DNA from: an uncultured Clostridia bacterium
Lineage (GTDB): Bacteria; Bacillota; Clostridia; Oscillospirales; Ruminococcaceae
Reading direction: 5' to 3'
DNA length: 64,000 nt
Assembly (NCBI GenBank): GCA_947168885.1
Contig: CAMVNQ010000016.1
Span: 1-64,000 of the forward strand
The position numbers and the translations under genes are program-made. The notes beneath the pieces are model-generated. The model worked only from the letters and a program-made list of their open reading frames with translations. It had not been told where the DNA came from and ran no database searches. Positions 42,626-51,390 of this stretch are shown one piece after another (within the stretch, counting starts at the first letter, position 1; each line of letters starts with the position of its first letter).

Positions 42626-43663
42626 TTACTTTATTATAATAGCTTTATCGGTCTTGTCGATAGTACCGATGCGATATGCCTTGCAGCCGTCCGCTTTAAG
42701 CGTTTCGAGAGCCTTGTCGGCTTCGTCCGCGGAAACGACTATCGACATACCTATACCCATGTTGAACGTGTTGAACATATCATGCTCGCTGATATTTCCG
42801 CGCTCCTGAAGGAGTGTGAATATGTACGGCACTTCCCAGCTGCCCTTTTCTATGACTGCGGTGAAGCCGTCCGGTATCGAGCGCGGTATGTTCTCATAGA
42901 ATCCGCCTCCGGTGATGTGGCTAATTGCCTTTACCGTGACCTTGTTTATGAGGTCGAGGACGGGTTTTACATACAGGTTCGTAGGTGTAAGGAGCGTTTC
43001 GCCGAGAGTTCTTCCGTCGGGGAGCTTTTCATCAAGCACAGCTTTGCTGTCTATGCCGAATACCTTGCGGACAAGTGAAAAGCCGTTGGAATGTACGCCG
43101 GAGGACGCGAGACCGATAACAACATCGCCCTTCTGCACCTTCGAGCCGTCGATTATTGCTTTTTTGCTGACTATTCCTACCGAGAATCCGCCTACGTCGT
43201 ACTCGTCCTCGGGCATAAGACCGGGGTGTTCGGCAGTCTCGCCGCCTATAAGTGCGCAGCCGGACTCAACACAGCCGTCCGCGATGCCTTTTACGATAGA
43301 CGCTATCTTTTCGGGCTGGTTCTTGCCGCAGGCGATATAATCAAGGAAGAACAGGGGCTTTGCGCCGCAGCAGATTATATCGTTGACGCACATGGCGACC
43401 GCGTCAATACCTATCGTATCATGCTTGTCGAGCAGGAACGCGAGCTTTATCTTCGTTCCGACACCGTCTGTGCCGGAAACGAGTACGGGATCGTCGTATT
43501 CTTTCGGGTCAAGCTCAAAGAGCCCGCCGAAACCGCCGATGCTGTCGATAGCGCCTTTTACGCGGGTACGTTCAACGTGCTCTTTCATGAGACGGACTGC
43601 CTCATATCCGGCGGTTACGTCAACGCCCGCTGCTTTATAGCTTTCGGAATGACTGTCTTTCAT
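42626..43663 (-). CDS. purM: Phosphoribosylformylglycinamidine cyclo-ligase (AIR synthetase)
   Basis: A 345-residue AIR synthetase. It opens [20 protein letters not shown], has the glycine-rich motif [19 protein letters not shown] (the ATP site), [27 protein letters not shown] and [11 protein letters not shown]. The start at 43663 has AAAGGAC upstream. It lies between purF (about 55 bases) and purN in the usual order. Confidence 0.97.
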   Translation of the reverse strand: MKDSHSESYKAAGVDVTAGYEAVRLMKEHVERTRVKGAIDSIGGFGGLFELDPKEYDDPVLVSGTDGVGTKIKLAFLLDKHDTIGIDAVAMCVNDIICCGAKPLFFLDYIACGKNQPEKIASIVKGIADGCVESGCALIGGETAEHPGLMPEDEYDVGGFSVGIVSKKAIIDGSKVQKGDVVIGLASSGVHSNGFSLVRKVFGIDSKAVLDEKLPDGRTLGETLLTPTNLYVKPVLDLINKVTVKAISHITGGGFYENIPRSIPDGFTAVIEKGSWEVPYIFTLLQERGNISEHDMFNTFNMGIGMSIVVSADEADKALETLKADGCKAYRIGTIDKTDKAIIIK

Positions 43664-43718
43664 AAGATCGTCCTTTCGCTTATGACGGCTTAAAAGTGCT
43701 GTCATAATTATTCTTTGA

Positions 43719-45140
43719 TTATTCTTTTCCGTTCCAGCAGTAGGTGCAGAGCTTGCATTCGGGGATGCCGACTGCTCTTACCGTACCCGGCAGGGACTGG
43801 AACTCAAGCGATGTGAGCTTTAATCTGCGGCATATCTCGTCGCGCAGGAGCTTTCCGCGCTCGGTAGATGAATCGCTGTACTCGTTTATGTACTTTACGC
43901 CCTCGCTGCCCTCTTTTTCCTGTATTATCTGTCTTGCGATAAGGTCGAGCTCAGAGTTGCTGCGTGAGAAGTTGAGGTACTTGCAGCCGAACATTATCGG
44001 CGGGCACGCAGATCTCATGTGGACTTCCTTTGCGCCGTTCTCATAGAGAAACTCGACGGTCTCACGCATTTGTGTTCCGCGGACGATACTGTCGTCAACG
44101 AACAGGAGCTTCTTGCCCTCGATAAGCTCGTGGACAGGTATAAGCTTCATTTTCGCGACCTTGTTTCTCATAGCCTGTGTCTGCGGCATGAAGCTTCGCG
44201 GCCACGTCGGGGTGTACTTGATGAACGGTCTCGCGAACGGGATGCCGCTCTTGTTGGCATAGCCGATAGCGTGCGGTATTCCGGAATCCGGTACGCCGCA
44301 GACGTAATCCACGTCCGGCAGCCGCCCGTTCTTGATGTCCGTTTCCGCCATTATCTCGCCGTTGCGTGCGCGCATGACCTCGACATTTACTCCCTCATAG
44401 ACCGCGTTCGGATAACCGTAATAAGTCCATAGGAACGTGCATATCTTCATATCGGGGGTGCCTTCCGCGAGTGTAACGCAGTCATCGGCGGTGAGCTTTA
44501 CGATCTCACCGGCCTGAAGCTCCTTGTACGTCTTGTATCCGAGCTTCTGGAACGCGAACGACTCGAACGACAGACAGTACCCGTCGCTTCGTTTTCCTAT
44601 TATTATAGGGAGGCGGCCGTTCTTGTCGCGCGCGGCGATTATGCAGTCCTTAGTCATTATGATGAGCGTAAGGGTGCCCTGTATCTTTTCCTGCGCGTAC
44701 TTTATACCGTCGGTGAAGTTGTCTTTCTGTGCGATGAGTGCGCCGATCAGAGCGCTTGAATTGATGTTTCCGCTGCTCATGGACTCAAAGTTCGCGCAGC
44801 CGTTGTCAAGCAGCTCGTTATAAAGCTGTGCGGCATTTGTGATTATGCCGACGTTGCATATTGCGTAAAGTCCGAGTTTTGATGTGACGAGGATAGGCTG
44901 AGGATCGCTGTCGCTTATGCAGCCTATGCAGAGCTTGCCCTGTATGCCCGCGGCATCGCTCTCGAACTTTGTTCTGAACGGTGAGTTCTCTATGCTGTGG
45001 ATGCTTCTCTGGAAACCGAGCTCCGGCGAGTATGCTGCCATACCGCCGCGCCTTGTCCCGAGATGTGAGTGATAGTCTGTTCCGAAGAATACATCGGAAA
45101 TGCAGTCGTTGCGGGATATTGCACCGAAAAATCCGCCCAT
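43719..45140 (-). CDS. purF: Amidophosphoribosyltransferase family protein without the N-terminal Cys
   Basis: A 473-residue PurF-family protein. The N-terminal glutaminase-like domain (residues 1-230) keeps [16 protein letters not shown] but begins [13 protein letters not shown], so the N-terminal nucleophile Cys of normal PurF (CGIFG/CGVVG) is replaced by Gly. The phosphoribosyltransferase part has the PRPP loop [13 protein letters not shown] near 350. The C-terminus CKLCTYCW keeps the Cys pair that binds the iron-sulphur cluster in Bacillus PurF. The start has AAAGG upstream. Ammonia-dependent activity or use of a separate glutaminase is inference. Confidence 0.9.
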   Translation of the reverse strand: MGGFFGAISRNDCISDVFFGTDYHSHLGTRRGGMAAYSPELGFQRSIHSIENSPFRTKFESDAAGIQGKLCIGCISDSDPQPILVTSKLGLYAICNVGIITNAAQLYNELLDNGCANFESMSSGNINSSALIGALIAQKDNFTDGIKYAQEKIQGTLTLIIMTKDCIIAARDKNGRLPIIIGKRSDGYCLSFESFAFQKLGYKTYKELQAGEIVKLTADDCVTLAEGTPDMKICTFLWTYYGYPNAVYEGVNVEVMRARNGEIMAETDIKNGRLPDVDYVCGVPDSGIPHAIGYANKSGIPFARPFIKYTPTWPRSFMPQTQAMRNKVAKMKLIPVHELIEGKKLLFVDDSIVRGTQMRETVEFLYENGAKEVHMRSACPPIMFGCKYLNFSRSNSELDLIARQIIQEKEGSEGVKYINEYSDSSTERGKLLRDEICRRLKLTSLEFQSLPGTVRAVGIPECKLCTYCWNGKE

Positions 45141-45189
45141 ATTTTATCCAAACCTTTCGTTTATCATCATCCGACGCGGATGCATTTTG

Positions 45190-45247
45190 CCTGCGCGGAC
45201 GGCGGCAGGCTTACGCAGCCTGCACTGCGGCAGCGTAACGCTGCACC
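45190..45247. repeat. GC-rich hairpin repeat, copy in the purC-purF gap
   Basis: CCTGCGCGGACGGCGGCAGG, then CTTACGCAGCCTGCACTGCGG and GCAGCGTAACGCTGCACC (quoted in parts). It matches 41127-41185. GGCAGGCT/AGCCTGC and GCAGCGT/ACGCTGC form two stems. Confidence 0.7.
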
Positions 45248-45253
45248 TCTGAA

Positions 45254-45961
45254 TTATTCGCCGAAGATACGTCTTCTGATCTCCTTGTAAGCGTCCTCAA
45301 CGCCGCCCATATCTCTTCTGAAGCGGTCCTTGTCGAGCTTTTCGTGAGTCTTGGAATCCCAGAAACGGCAGGTGTCGGGAGAAATTTCATCTGCAAGGAG
45401 TATCTGACCCTTGAAGCGGCCGAATTCGATCTTGAAGTCGATGAGATCTATACCGATCTCCTTGAAATATTTGAGCATGAACTCGTTGACCTTGAAAGCG
45501 TACTTTGCTATAGTGTCGAGTTCTTCCTTGGTCGCGATTCCGAGTGCGAGAGCGTAGTAATCGTTGATGAACGGATCACCGAGGTCATCGTTCTTGTAGC
45601 TGTATTCAAGGATAGGTGTGAGCAGAGCCTTGCCCTCTTCAACGCCCATTCTCTTGGAGAAGCTGCCGGCTGCAACGTTTCTGATGATTACTTCGAGCTG
45701 TACGATCTCGACTTTCTTAACGAGAGTCTCACGGTCGCTGAGCTCCTCGACGAAATGAGTCGGAACGCCTTCCTTTTCAAGAAGCTTGAACATATAGTTC
45801 GTCATCTTGTTGTTGATAACGCCCTTACCCTCGATAGTACCCTTCTTGAGGCCGTTGAACGCGGTAGCGTCGTCCTTGTAGGAGACGATGACGAGATCGG
45901 GGTCGTCTGTTGCGAATACCTTTTTTGCTTTTCCTTCGTAGAGCTGTTCTTTCTTTTCCAT
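45254..45961 (-). CDS. purC: SAICAR synthetase
   Basis: A 235-residue SAICAR synthetase (adds aspartate to CAIR). It begins [19 protein letters not shown], has [28 protein letters not shown] near 83-97, LIDFKIEFG and [11 protein letters not shown] near 190-200, all family motifs. AAGGAAGGAC is upstream of the ATG. It is 21 bases downstream of purE. Confidence 0.97.
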   Translation of the reverse strand: MEKKEQLYEGKAKKVFATDDPDLVIVSYKDDATAFNGLKKGTIEGKGVINNKMTNYMFKLLEKEGVPTHFVEELSDRETLVKKVEIVQLEVIIRNVAAGSFSKRMGVEEGKALLTPILEYSYKNDDLGDPFINDYYALALGIATKEELDTIAKYAFKVNEFMLKYFKEIGIDLIDFKIEFGRFKGQILLADEISPDTCRFWDSKTHEKLDKDRFRRDMGGVEDAYKEIRRRIFGE

Positions 45962-45982
45962 AGTTTTGCTGTCCTTCCTTTT

Positions 45983-46480
45983 TTATATTTCTTTTGCAGT
46001 TTCCTGCATTTTTGCGTCTGCTGCCAGATTTTTTCTGTGCTGTTCTTCCTTGAAGTCCGCGAACTTCTTTGCGAGTTCGTCATCGGAAACAGCAAGTATC
46101 TGTACCGCGAGGTAACCTGCGTTGGCGGCGCAGTCTATGCCGACTGTTGCAACGGGGACTCCGGGCGGCATCATAACTGATGAGAGCAGGGAATCAACGC
46201 CTTCAAGCGCCTTTGCCTTCACAGGGAGCGCGATAACGGGCAGAGTGGTGTGTGCGGCAAGAGCACCGGCGAGGTGAGCCGCCATTCCGGCAGCTCCGAT
46301 AAGCACTCCGAAACCGTTCTCACGGGCTTTTTCGGAGAACTCCGCAGCCTCGGCGGGCGAGCGGTGTGCCGAGAAAACGTGCATTTCAAACGGAACGCCG
46401 AACTGTTTGATTGCCTCAGCGGCTTTTCTTACAACGGGAAGATCGCTGTCACTTCCCATTATTATTGCGACTTTTTTCAT
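45983..46480 (-). CDS. purE: N5-carboxyaminoimidazole ribonucleotide mutase
   Basis: A 165-residue PurE class I protein. MGSDSDLPVVRKAAE, VFSAHRSPAEAAEF (the active-site Ser and His) and IGAAGMAAHLAG are visible. Without a purK in the window, either PurK is elsewhere or AIR is carboxylated directly. It is the first gene of the operon; the leader upstream, about 140 bases long, can fold into two hairpins. Confidence 0.97.
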   Translation of the reverse strand: MKKVAIIMGSDSDLPVVRKAAEAIKQFGVPFEMHVFSAHRSPAEAAEFSEKARENGFGVLIGAAGMAAHLAGALAAHTTLPVIALPVKAKALEGVDSLLSSVMMPPGVPVATVGIDCAANAGYLAVQILAVSDDELAKKFADFKEEQHRKNLAADAKMQETAKEI

Positions 46481-46534
46481 TTCGTTTATCCTTTCGCGGA
46501 AAATGGACTATACCATTTAAATATATAATACTAT

Positions 46535-46616
46535 ACAACATCTTGTCCGTCTTTTGCGGCGGAAACAAAATGTTGTGTGTTTCTGACGACGGAATACCAT
46601 GTCCTGAAGAAGAAAC
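46535..46616 (-). promoter_or_regulatory. Two-hairpin leader of the purine operon
   Basis: The minus-strand leader begins close to GTAGTTTCTTC. GTTTCT/AGAAAC (46616-46579) and ACAACAT/ATGTTGT (46576-46535) form two successive hairpins, the second with an inner TTGT/CAA and CCG/CGG. They fill most of the 5' UTR. I do not recognise a known purine, ZTP or PRPP aptamer. There is no U-run, so if regulatory it would act on translation or stability. Confidence 0.35.
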
Positions 46617-46625
46617 TACACATTT

Positions 46626-46654
46626 ATTTTACAATATTTCGTGATTAAATTCAA
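46626..46654 (-). promoter_or_regulatory. Promoter of the purine operon
   Basis: On the minus strand TTGAAT (46654-46649) and TAAAAT (46631-46626) are 17 bases apart. Transcription should start near 46619 and read purE, C, F, M, N, O, H', YjbR-like and purD. Confidence 0.7.
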
Positions 46655-46863
46655 GCATTTTTGGAAAATAAAATCAACATTTTTTCAAATTTGCGTCCAC
46701 AGGAAAACGGTGATATTGCACAAGAGCAACCTGTTGAAAACTTGGTTGAAAGTTTTATTAAAGTTACAGTTAAGCGAAAATAAGCGCTAAATGCGCATAA
46801 TTTACTTAAATATTAAGATAAAAGCGGTTACAAAGGTATTACAATTTAGTGACAAAATAAAGG
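46655..46863. other. Gene-free AT-rich stretch between the purine and sugar-transport operons
   Basis: About 210 bases, strongly AT-rich. No gene or hairpin is supportable. It separates two divergent promoter regions. Confidence 0.6.
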
Positions 46864-46875
46864 GTAAACGTTTAC
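46864..46875. promoter_or_regulatory. Palindromic LacI/CcpA-type operator
   Basis: GTAAACGTTTAC is a perfect 12-bp palindrome with the central CG of LacI-family operators. It lies about 290 bases upstream of the transporter promoter and may allow looping with the sites at 47092-47115. Confidence 0.6.
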
Positions 46876-47091
46876 AAAATCGATGTTAAATATTTCGTTG
46901 ATATTAACTAAACACATATGTTGAAAACAGCTGTTTATTTGATTTTAGAATAAAAGCATATATAAAGATGACAGAAATGTGATAGAACTGTGAATGGCTT
47001 CATAATACGGAAAATTGAATGTAATCAAAAATGCGGCAGCAAAAACGATCTTAAAAAATTATTATGTGTCAAAATGTACAAAAAAAATCTA

Positions 47092-47115
47092 TGAAAACGT
47101 TGTCTGAAAACGTTT
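47092..47115 (+). promoter_or_regulatory. Tandem cre-like operator sites before the sugar-transport promoter
   Basis: TGAAAACGTTGTCT and CTGAAAACGTTTACCA overlap in tandem 37-60 bases upstream of the -35 box. Both fit the TG-N2-A-R-CG core of LacI/CcpA sites. The placement suggests activation or repression by a LacI-family protein encoded elsewhere. Confidence 0.6.
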
Positions 47116-47151
47116 ACCAAAATTTAGCCGAAAAATTTTTGAAAAAAAGGC

Positions 47152-47180
47152 TTGCAATATTGTGAATTTTGTGATATAGT
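47152..47180 (+). promoter_or_regulatory. Promoter of the sugar ABC transporter operon
   Basis: TTGCAA (47152-47157) and TATAGT (47175-47180) are 17 bases apart, about 100 bases upstream of the binding-protein gene. Confidence 0.7.
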
Positions 47181-47283
47181 TACAAATGAAATTGCGGGAC
47201 GTAAATTAAGTTCGCGTCTGACTGCAATTTGAAAATCTTGGAGGGTCATAATGAATGACCACAATCTTTTGGAGGAAAGAACT

Positions 47284-48714
47284 ATGAAGAAAAGAATAGC
47301 ATCCGCACTTCTCGCTTCCGCAGTTATCCTGTCGGTTGCATCGTGCGGCAACAACGCACCCGCAGCAACAACAACTAAGGCTGCTGAGACAACAACAGCT
47401 GCTCCTGCTGCAAACAACGACACACAGGCTGCTCCTGCTGACACAACCGAAGCTGCTGCAACAGACGCTGCTGCTCCTGCTGCTGCTGACGAGGGTGACA
47501 CATTCAACATCTACGCTTGGAACGAAGAGTTCAAGGGCTTCTTCGAGAAGTACCAGCCCGGCTACGACGCTGCTGCTCAGACACTCAACGGCGTTAAGGT
47601 AGTTTGGACAATCAACCCCTCTGATAACGGCGTATATCAGGATAAGCTCGATGCTGCTCTCCAGGCTAACGCATCCGCTTCTTCCGCTGACAAGGTAGAT
47701 ATGTTCCTTGCTGAGGCTGACTACATCCTCAAGTACACAGATTCCGACTACACAATGGATATTTCTCAGCTCGGTCTTTCCCAGGTTGACACAGAGTATC
47801 AGTACACAGTATCTGCTGCTTCTGATTCCAACGGCAAGATCAAGGGTGTATCCTTCCAGTGCTGCCCGTCCGCTCTTATCTACAGAAGATCTATAGCTAA
47901 GGACGTTCTCGGTACAGACGATCCTGATGAGGTTCAGGCACAGCTCGATTCTTGGGATAAGTTCGATGCTACAGCTGCTAAGGCTAAGGAGCTCGGCTAC
48001 TACATGACAGCTGCTTACGCTGAAACATACCGTGTATTCTCCAACAACGCTACAACACCTTGGGTAACAGGCGGCGAGCTTGCTATTCCGGACGCTATCA
48101 ACCAGTGGATCGACCAGGCTGATACATACCTCAAGAACGGTTACACACTTACATCCGGTATCTGGGGCGACGAAAAGAACGCTCAGATGTTCAAGGATGG
48201 TAAGACAATGTGCTTCTTCGGTCCTGCTTGGTACTTCAACTTCTGCATGGGCAACGCTCAGGATCCCGAAAAGGGCTGCTCCGGCGACTGGGCTATCTGC
48301 AAGGGACCGCAGGGTCACTTCTGGGGTGGTACATGGATCCTCGCAGCTACAGGCACAGACAACCCGTCTCTCGTTGCTGACGTTATGAGAGCATTCACAG
48401 AAAATGAAGAAGTTTGTGAGAACCTCATCGTTAACGAAGGTCAGTTCACAAACAACAAGAAGGTTAACGAGAAGTTCGCTAACGATCCTTCCTTCGGTTC
48501 CGACTTCCTCGGCGGCCAGAACGCAACTGCAGTATTCTGCGGTATGACAGACTCCATCGTTTGGGCTAACGCTACTATCTACGACCAGCTCCTCAACGAA
48601 GGTCTCCAGACATACATCCTTGACTACTACCAGGGTACATGCGACAAGGATACAGCACTTGCTAACTTCTACGCTTATGTAAACGAGAAGTATCCTGCAA
48701 TTCAGACTCCGTGA
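47284..48714 (+). CDS. Sugar ABC transporter substrate-binding lipoprotein
   Basis: A 476-residue family 1 solute-binding protein. The lipoprotein signal MKKRIASALLASAVILSVAS ends at Cys 21, followed by an Ala/Thr/Pro linker and a binding domain (YAWNEEFKGFFEKYQPG near 70). GGAGGAAAG is directly ahead of 47284. A second in-frame ATG with its own GGAGGG (47251) would add 11 residues before the signal, so a leader or a regulated second start is possible. Codon use is extremely biased (mostly GCT, ACA, GAC, AAG), far more than its neighbours, so expression should be very high. The substrate is unknown, probably an oligosaccharide. Confidence 0.93.
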   Translation: MKKRIASALLASAVILSVASCGNNAPAATTTKAAETTTAAPAANNDTQAAPADTTEAAATDAAAPAAADEGDTFNIYAWNEEFKGFFEKYQPGYDAAAQTLNGVKVVWTINPSDNGVYQDKLDAALQANASASSADKVDMFLAEADYILKYTDSDYTMDISQLGLSQVDTEYQYTVSAASDSNGKIKGVSFQCCPSALIYRRSIAKDVLGTDDPDEVQAQLDSWDKFDATAAKAKELGYYMTAAYAETYRVFSNNATTPWVTGGELAIPDAINQWIDQADTYLKNGYTLTSGIWGDEKNAQMFKDGKTMCFFGPAWYFNFCMGNAQDPEKGCSGDWAICKGPQGHFWGGTWILAATGTDNPSLVADVMRAFTENEEVCENLIVNEGQFTNNKKVNEKFANDPSFGSDFLGGQNATAVFCGMTDSIVWANATIYDQLLNEGLQTYILDYYQGTCDKDTALANFYAYVNEKYPAIQTP

Positions 48715-48755
48715 GTGATCTGAAAGATCATAAAAACGAATAATTGCTGATTAAT

Positions 48756-48784
48756 GAGGCGAGGCAAGCAACTTGCTTCGCCTC
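48756..48784 (+). terminator. Hairpin between binding-protein and permease genes
   Basis: GAGGCGAGGCAAG (48756-48768) pairs with CTTGCTTCGCCTC (48772-48784). It is followed by TTAATT, not by a full T-run, so it probably works as a partial terminator or mRNA stabiliser that raises the binding protein over the permeases. Confidence 0.65.
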
Positions 48785-48822
48785 TTAATTAACAAAATCT
48801 GATTATGAGAGGATAACGGCTT

Positions 48823-49773
48823 ATGAGTTCGACAACAGCATCAGTAAGGCGCAAGTCAATAAGCTATGCTAAATGGGGCTATCTTTTCATCGCGCCGTTT
48901 TTCATTGTCTATTTGACCTGCTCGCTTATACCGCTTCTTTTTACATTTTATAACGCTTTCTTCGAGAACTATATGGACGGTCTTAAACAGATAGGACCGA
49001 ACTTTGTAGGATTCGACAACTTCGTGACTCTTTTCACACCCAAGAGCAGCGGAACGATCGAGATATTCAAGTTTGCGGGCAACACTATGATCATGTGGAT
49101 CATGGGTGCTATCCCCCAGATCGTATTCGCACTCCTTCTTGCAGTAATATTCACCAGCGAGAGAATGAAGATAAAAGGTCAGGGTTTCTTCAAGACCGTT
49201 ATTTATATGCCTAACCTCATAATGGCATCCGCGTTCTCAATGCTGTTCTTCACACTGTTCTCAAACGTTGGCCCTATCAACCAGATAATCCAGGCTGCCG
49301 GCGGACAGGTGTTTGAATTCTTCAACAACGTATGGTCGGCAAGAACGATCATAGCGTTCATCAACTTCCTCATGTGGTTCGGTAACACCACGATCCTTCT
49401 TATGGCAGGTATCATGGGTATCGACCAGTCACTCTTTGAAGCAGCCGCTATCGACGGTGCAAAATCGTCTCAGGTCTTCTTCAAGATCACTATCCCGCTT
49501 CTTATGCCTATCATAGTCTTTGTTGTCATCACAGCCCTTATAGGCGGTCTCCAGATGTTCGATGTACCGCAGATCATATCTTCCGGTAAGGGAACTCCGA
49601 ATAACACCACAAAGACTCTGGTAATGCAGCTTAACGCATATATCGGTACAAGTAAGAACTACGGTATGGCGGGTGCAGTCTCCATAATGCTCTTCATTAT
49701 CACAGGCGTACTCAGCTTCATCGTATTCAGATTTACAGAACCGAAAAAGGAAAAAAAGGGGGGTAAGAAATAA
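48823..49773 (+). CDS. Sugar ABC transporter permease, MalF/UgpA type
   Basis: A 316-residue inner membrane protein with six transmembrane segments (KWGYLFIAPFFIVYLTCSL opens the first). The EAA loop that docks the ATPase is EAAAIDGAKSSQVFFKITIP near 206-225. Its last base overlaps the next start. GAGAGGATAAC precedes the ATG. No ATPase gene is in the window, so a shared MsmX-type ATPase is expected. Confidence 0.94.
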   Translation: MSSTTASVRRKSISYAKWGYLFIAPFFIVYLTCSLIPLLFTFYNAFFENYMDGLKQIGPNFVGFDNFVTLFTPKSSGTIEIFKFAGNTMIMWIMGAIPQIVFALLLAVIFTSERMKIKGQGFFKTVIYMPNLIMASAFSMLFFTLFSNVGPINQIIQAAGGQVFEFFNNVWSARTIIAFINFLMWFGNTTILLMAGIMGIDQSLFEAAAIDGAKSSQVFFKITIPLLMPIIVFVVITALIGGLQMFDVPQIISSGKGTPNNTTKTLVMQLNAYIGTSKNYGMAGAVSIMLFIITGVLSFIVFRFTEPKKEKKGGKK

Positions 49774-50654
49774 TGGCAAAGGAAAGAATGGACTTTATTG
49801 ATAAGGGCAATAAGACAACTCTTTTCGTTTCAAGACTTGTTTCTTATATCTTCCTTATATTCGTAACAATACTCAGCTTATTCTCGTTCTATCTCCTTAT
49901 CATCAACTCTACGAGAAGCAACGCACAGCTCCAGGCTGGTTTTGAAGTTCTCCCCAAAGAGCACTTCTTCGACAACCTCGTTACCGCGTGGAACGATACA
50001 AGCATCTTCTTCCTGCCCCAGGGTATGCTCAACAGCTTTATCGTGGCTGCAGCTACCTGTATCCTTACAACATACTTCTCCGCTATGACAGCGTACGGTG
50101 TATGTGTATATGACTTCAAGGGCAGAAACTTTGTACATAAGTTCATCATCCTTATCATGATGATCCCTACCCAGGTAGGCGCGCTCGGTTTTGTTAAGCT
50201 CGTTAATGAGCTCGGACTCGCAAACACATATTGGCCTCTCATTATACCGGCTATCGCTGCTCCGTCAACCTACTTCTATATGAAGCAGTATATCGACAGT
50301 ACGCTTCCGCTTGAAATAGTAGAAGCGGCGCGTGTTGACGGCTCCAACGAGTTCAGGACGTACAACTTTATCTGTGTGCCTATCTTAAAGCCGGCTCTCG
50401 CAGTTCAGATGATCTTCGCGTTCGTGGCATCGTGGAACAACTTCTTCACACCTGCCCTGATCCTCGACAAGAAGGAACTCTACACACTTCCTATCATGCT
50501 CTCAATTGTCCGCTCTCGTATCAACTCTCAGGCGGGCGATATGGGCGAAGTTTACATGATAATTCTTCTCGCAATCATCCCTGTTGTAGTAGTTTACCTC
50601 TTCCTTTCAAAGTTCATCATCGGTGGTGTAACTCTCGGAAGCGTAAAGGGCTAA
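49773..50654 (+). CDS. Sugar ABC transporter permease, MalG/UgpE type
   Basis: A 293-residue partner permease. Six membrane segments are visible, and the EAA loop is EAARVDGSNEFRTYNFICVP near 188-207. GGGGGG lies ahead of the ATG, which overlaps the upstream gene. Its stop is 13 bases before a strong terminator at 50667-50695. Confidence 0.94.
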   Translation: MAKERMDFIDKGNKTTLFVSRLVSYIFLIFVTILSLFSFYLLIINSTRSNAQLQAGFEVLPKEHFFDNLVTAWNDTSIFFLPQGMLNSFIVAAATCILTTYFSAMTAYGVCVYDFKGRNFVHKFIILIMMIPTQVGALGFVKLVNELGLANTYWPLIIPAIAAPSTYFYMKQYIDSTLPLEIVEAARVDGSNEFRTYNFICVPILKPALAVQMIFAFVASWNNFFTPALILDKKELYTLPIMLSIVRSRINSQAGDMGEVYMIILLAIIPVVVVYLFLSKFIIGGVTLGSVKG

Positions 50655-50666
50655 TAAAAAAGGCTA

Positions 50667-50695
50667 TATCCCGACGGACACGTTTCGTCGGGATA
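50667..50695 (+). terminator. Terminator of the sugar transport operon
   Basis: TATCCCGACG (50667-50676) pairs with CGTCGGGATA (50686-50695), followed by TTTTTTTG. Confidence 0.88.
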
Positions 50696-50893
50696 TTTTT
50701 TTGTCTATAAACATATATCGGGCAGAAAAATGCTTTGCTATATATTATTTTTTAACAAAAGGGGTTGAAAAAGCGAAAAAAATATGTTAAAATATATAAG
50801 AATATAATATCGGGCAGTGTCGGTTGCTTTACTTTTGTCCGCAGCTCCGCCGCAAACGGTATTATTATCCTATCCGACGGGAGGTAAGAGACA

Positions 50894-51376
50894 GTGAAGC
50901 GCAGTGACTATATCACATGGGACGAGTACTTTATGGGTATAGCCCTTCTCTCGGCGCAGAGAAGCAAGGACAGTAATACTCAGGTCGGTGCCTGCATAGT
51001 GAACGCAGAAAACAAGATAGTTTCCGTGGGCTATAACGGTATGCCGACAGGCTGCAATGACGACGAAATGCCGTGGGAACGAAGCGCGGAAAACTCACTC
51101 GATACAAAATACCCGTTCGTCTGTCATGCCGAGCTTAATGCGATACTCAACAGCAATATCCCGTCGCTCACAGGTTCGACACTTTATGTGACGCTCTTCC
51201 CGTGCAATGAATGCGCTAAGGCGATTATCCAGTGCGGAATAAAGCGTGTTGTATATCTCGATAACAAGTACGCCGATACGAACGAAGTGAAAGCATCAGC
51301 GATGATGTTCGGAAAATGCGGTATAAAAACCGAAAAGTATGAGACGTCCGGAAGGACACTGTCAATTGATCTATAG
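50894..51376 (+). CDS. dCMP deaminase
   Basis: A 160-residue zinc deaminase making dUMP from dCMP for thymidylate synthesis. The zinc and proton-transfer motif CHAELNAILNS and the PCNECAKAII motif give His, Glu, Cys and Cys. It starts at GTG 50894 behind GGGAGG. The gene is 14 bases upstream of the GGDEF gene, so the two may share a transcript even though their roles seem unrelated. Confidence 0.93.
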   Translation: MKRSDYITWDEYFMGIALLSAQRSKDSNTQVGACIVNAENKIVSVGYNGMPTGCNDDEMPWERSAENSLDTKYPFVCHAELNAILNSNIPSLTGSTLYVTLFPCNECAKAIIQCGIKRVVYLDNKYADTNEVKASAMMFGKCGIKTEKYETSGRTLSIDL

Positions 51377-51390
51377 AAGGCTGAAGAAAG

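Noticed and set aside
46481-46654. Guanine or ZTP riboswitch before purE
   Set aside because: Neither the conserved purine-riboswitch loops nor the CCGCCTGGGC core of the ZTP aptamer are present.
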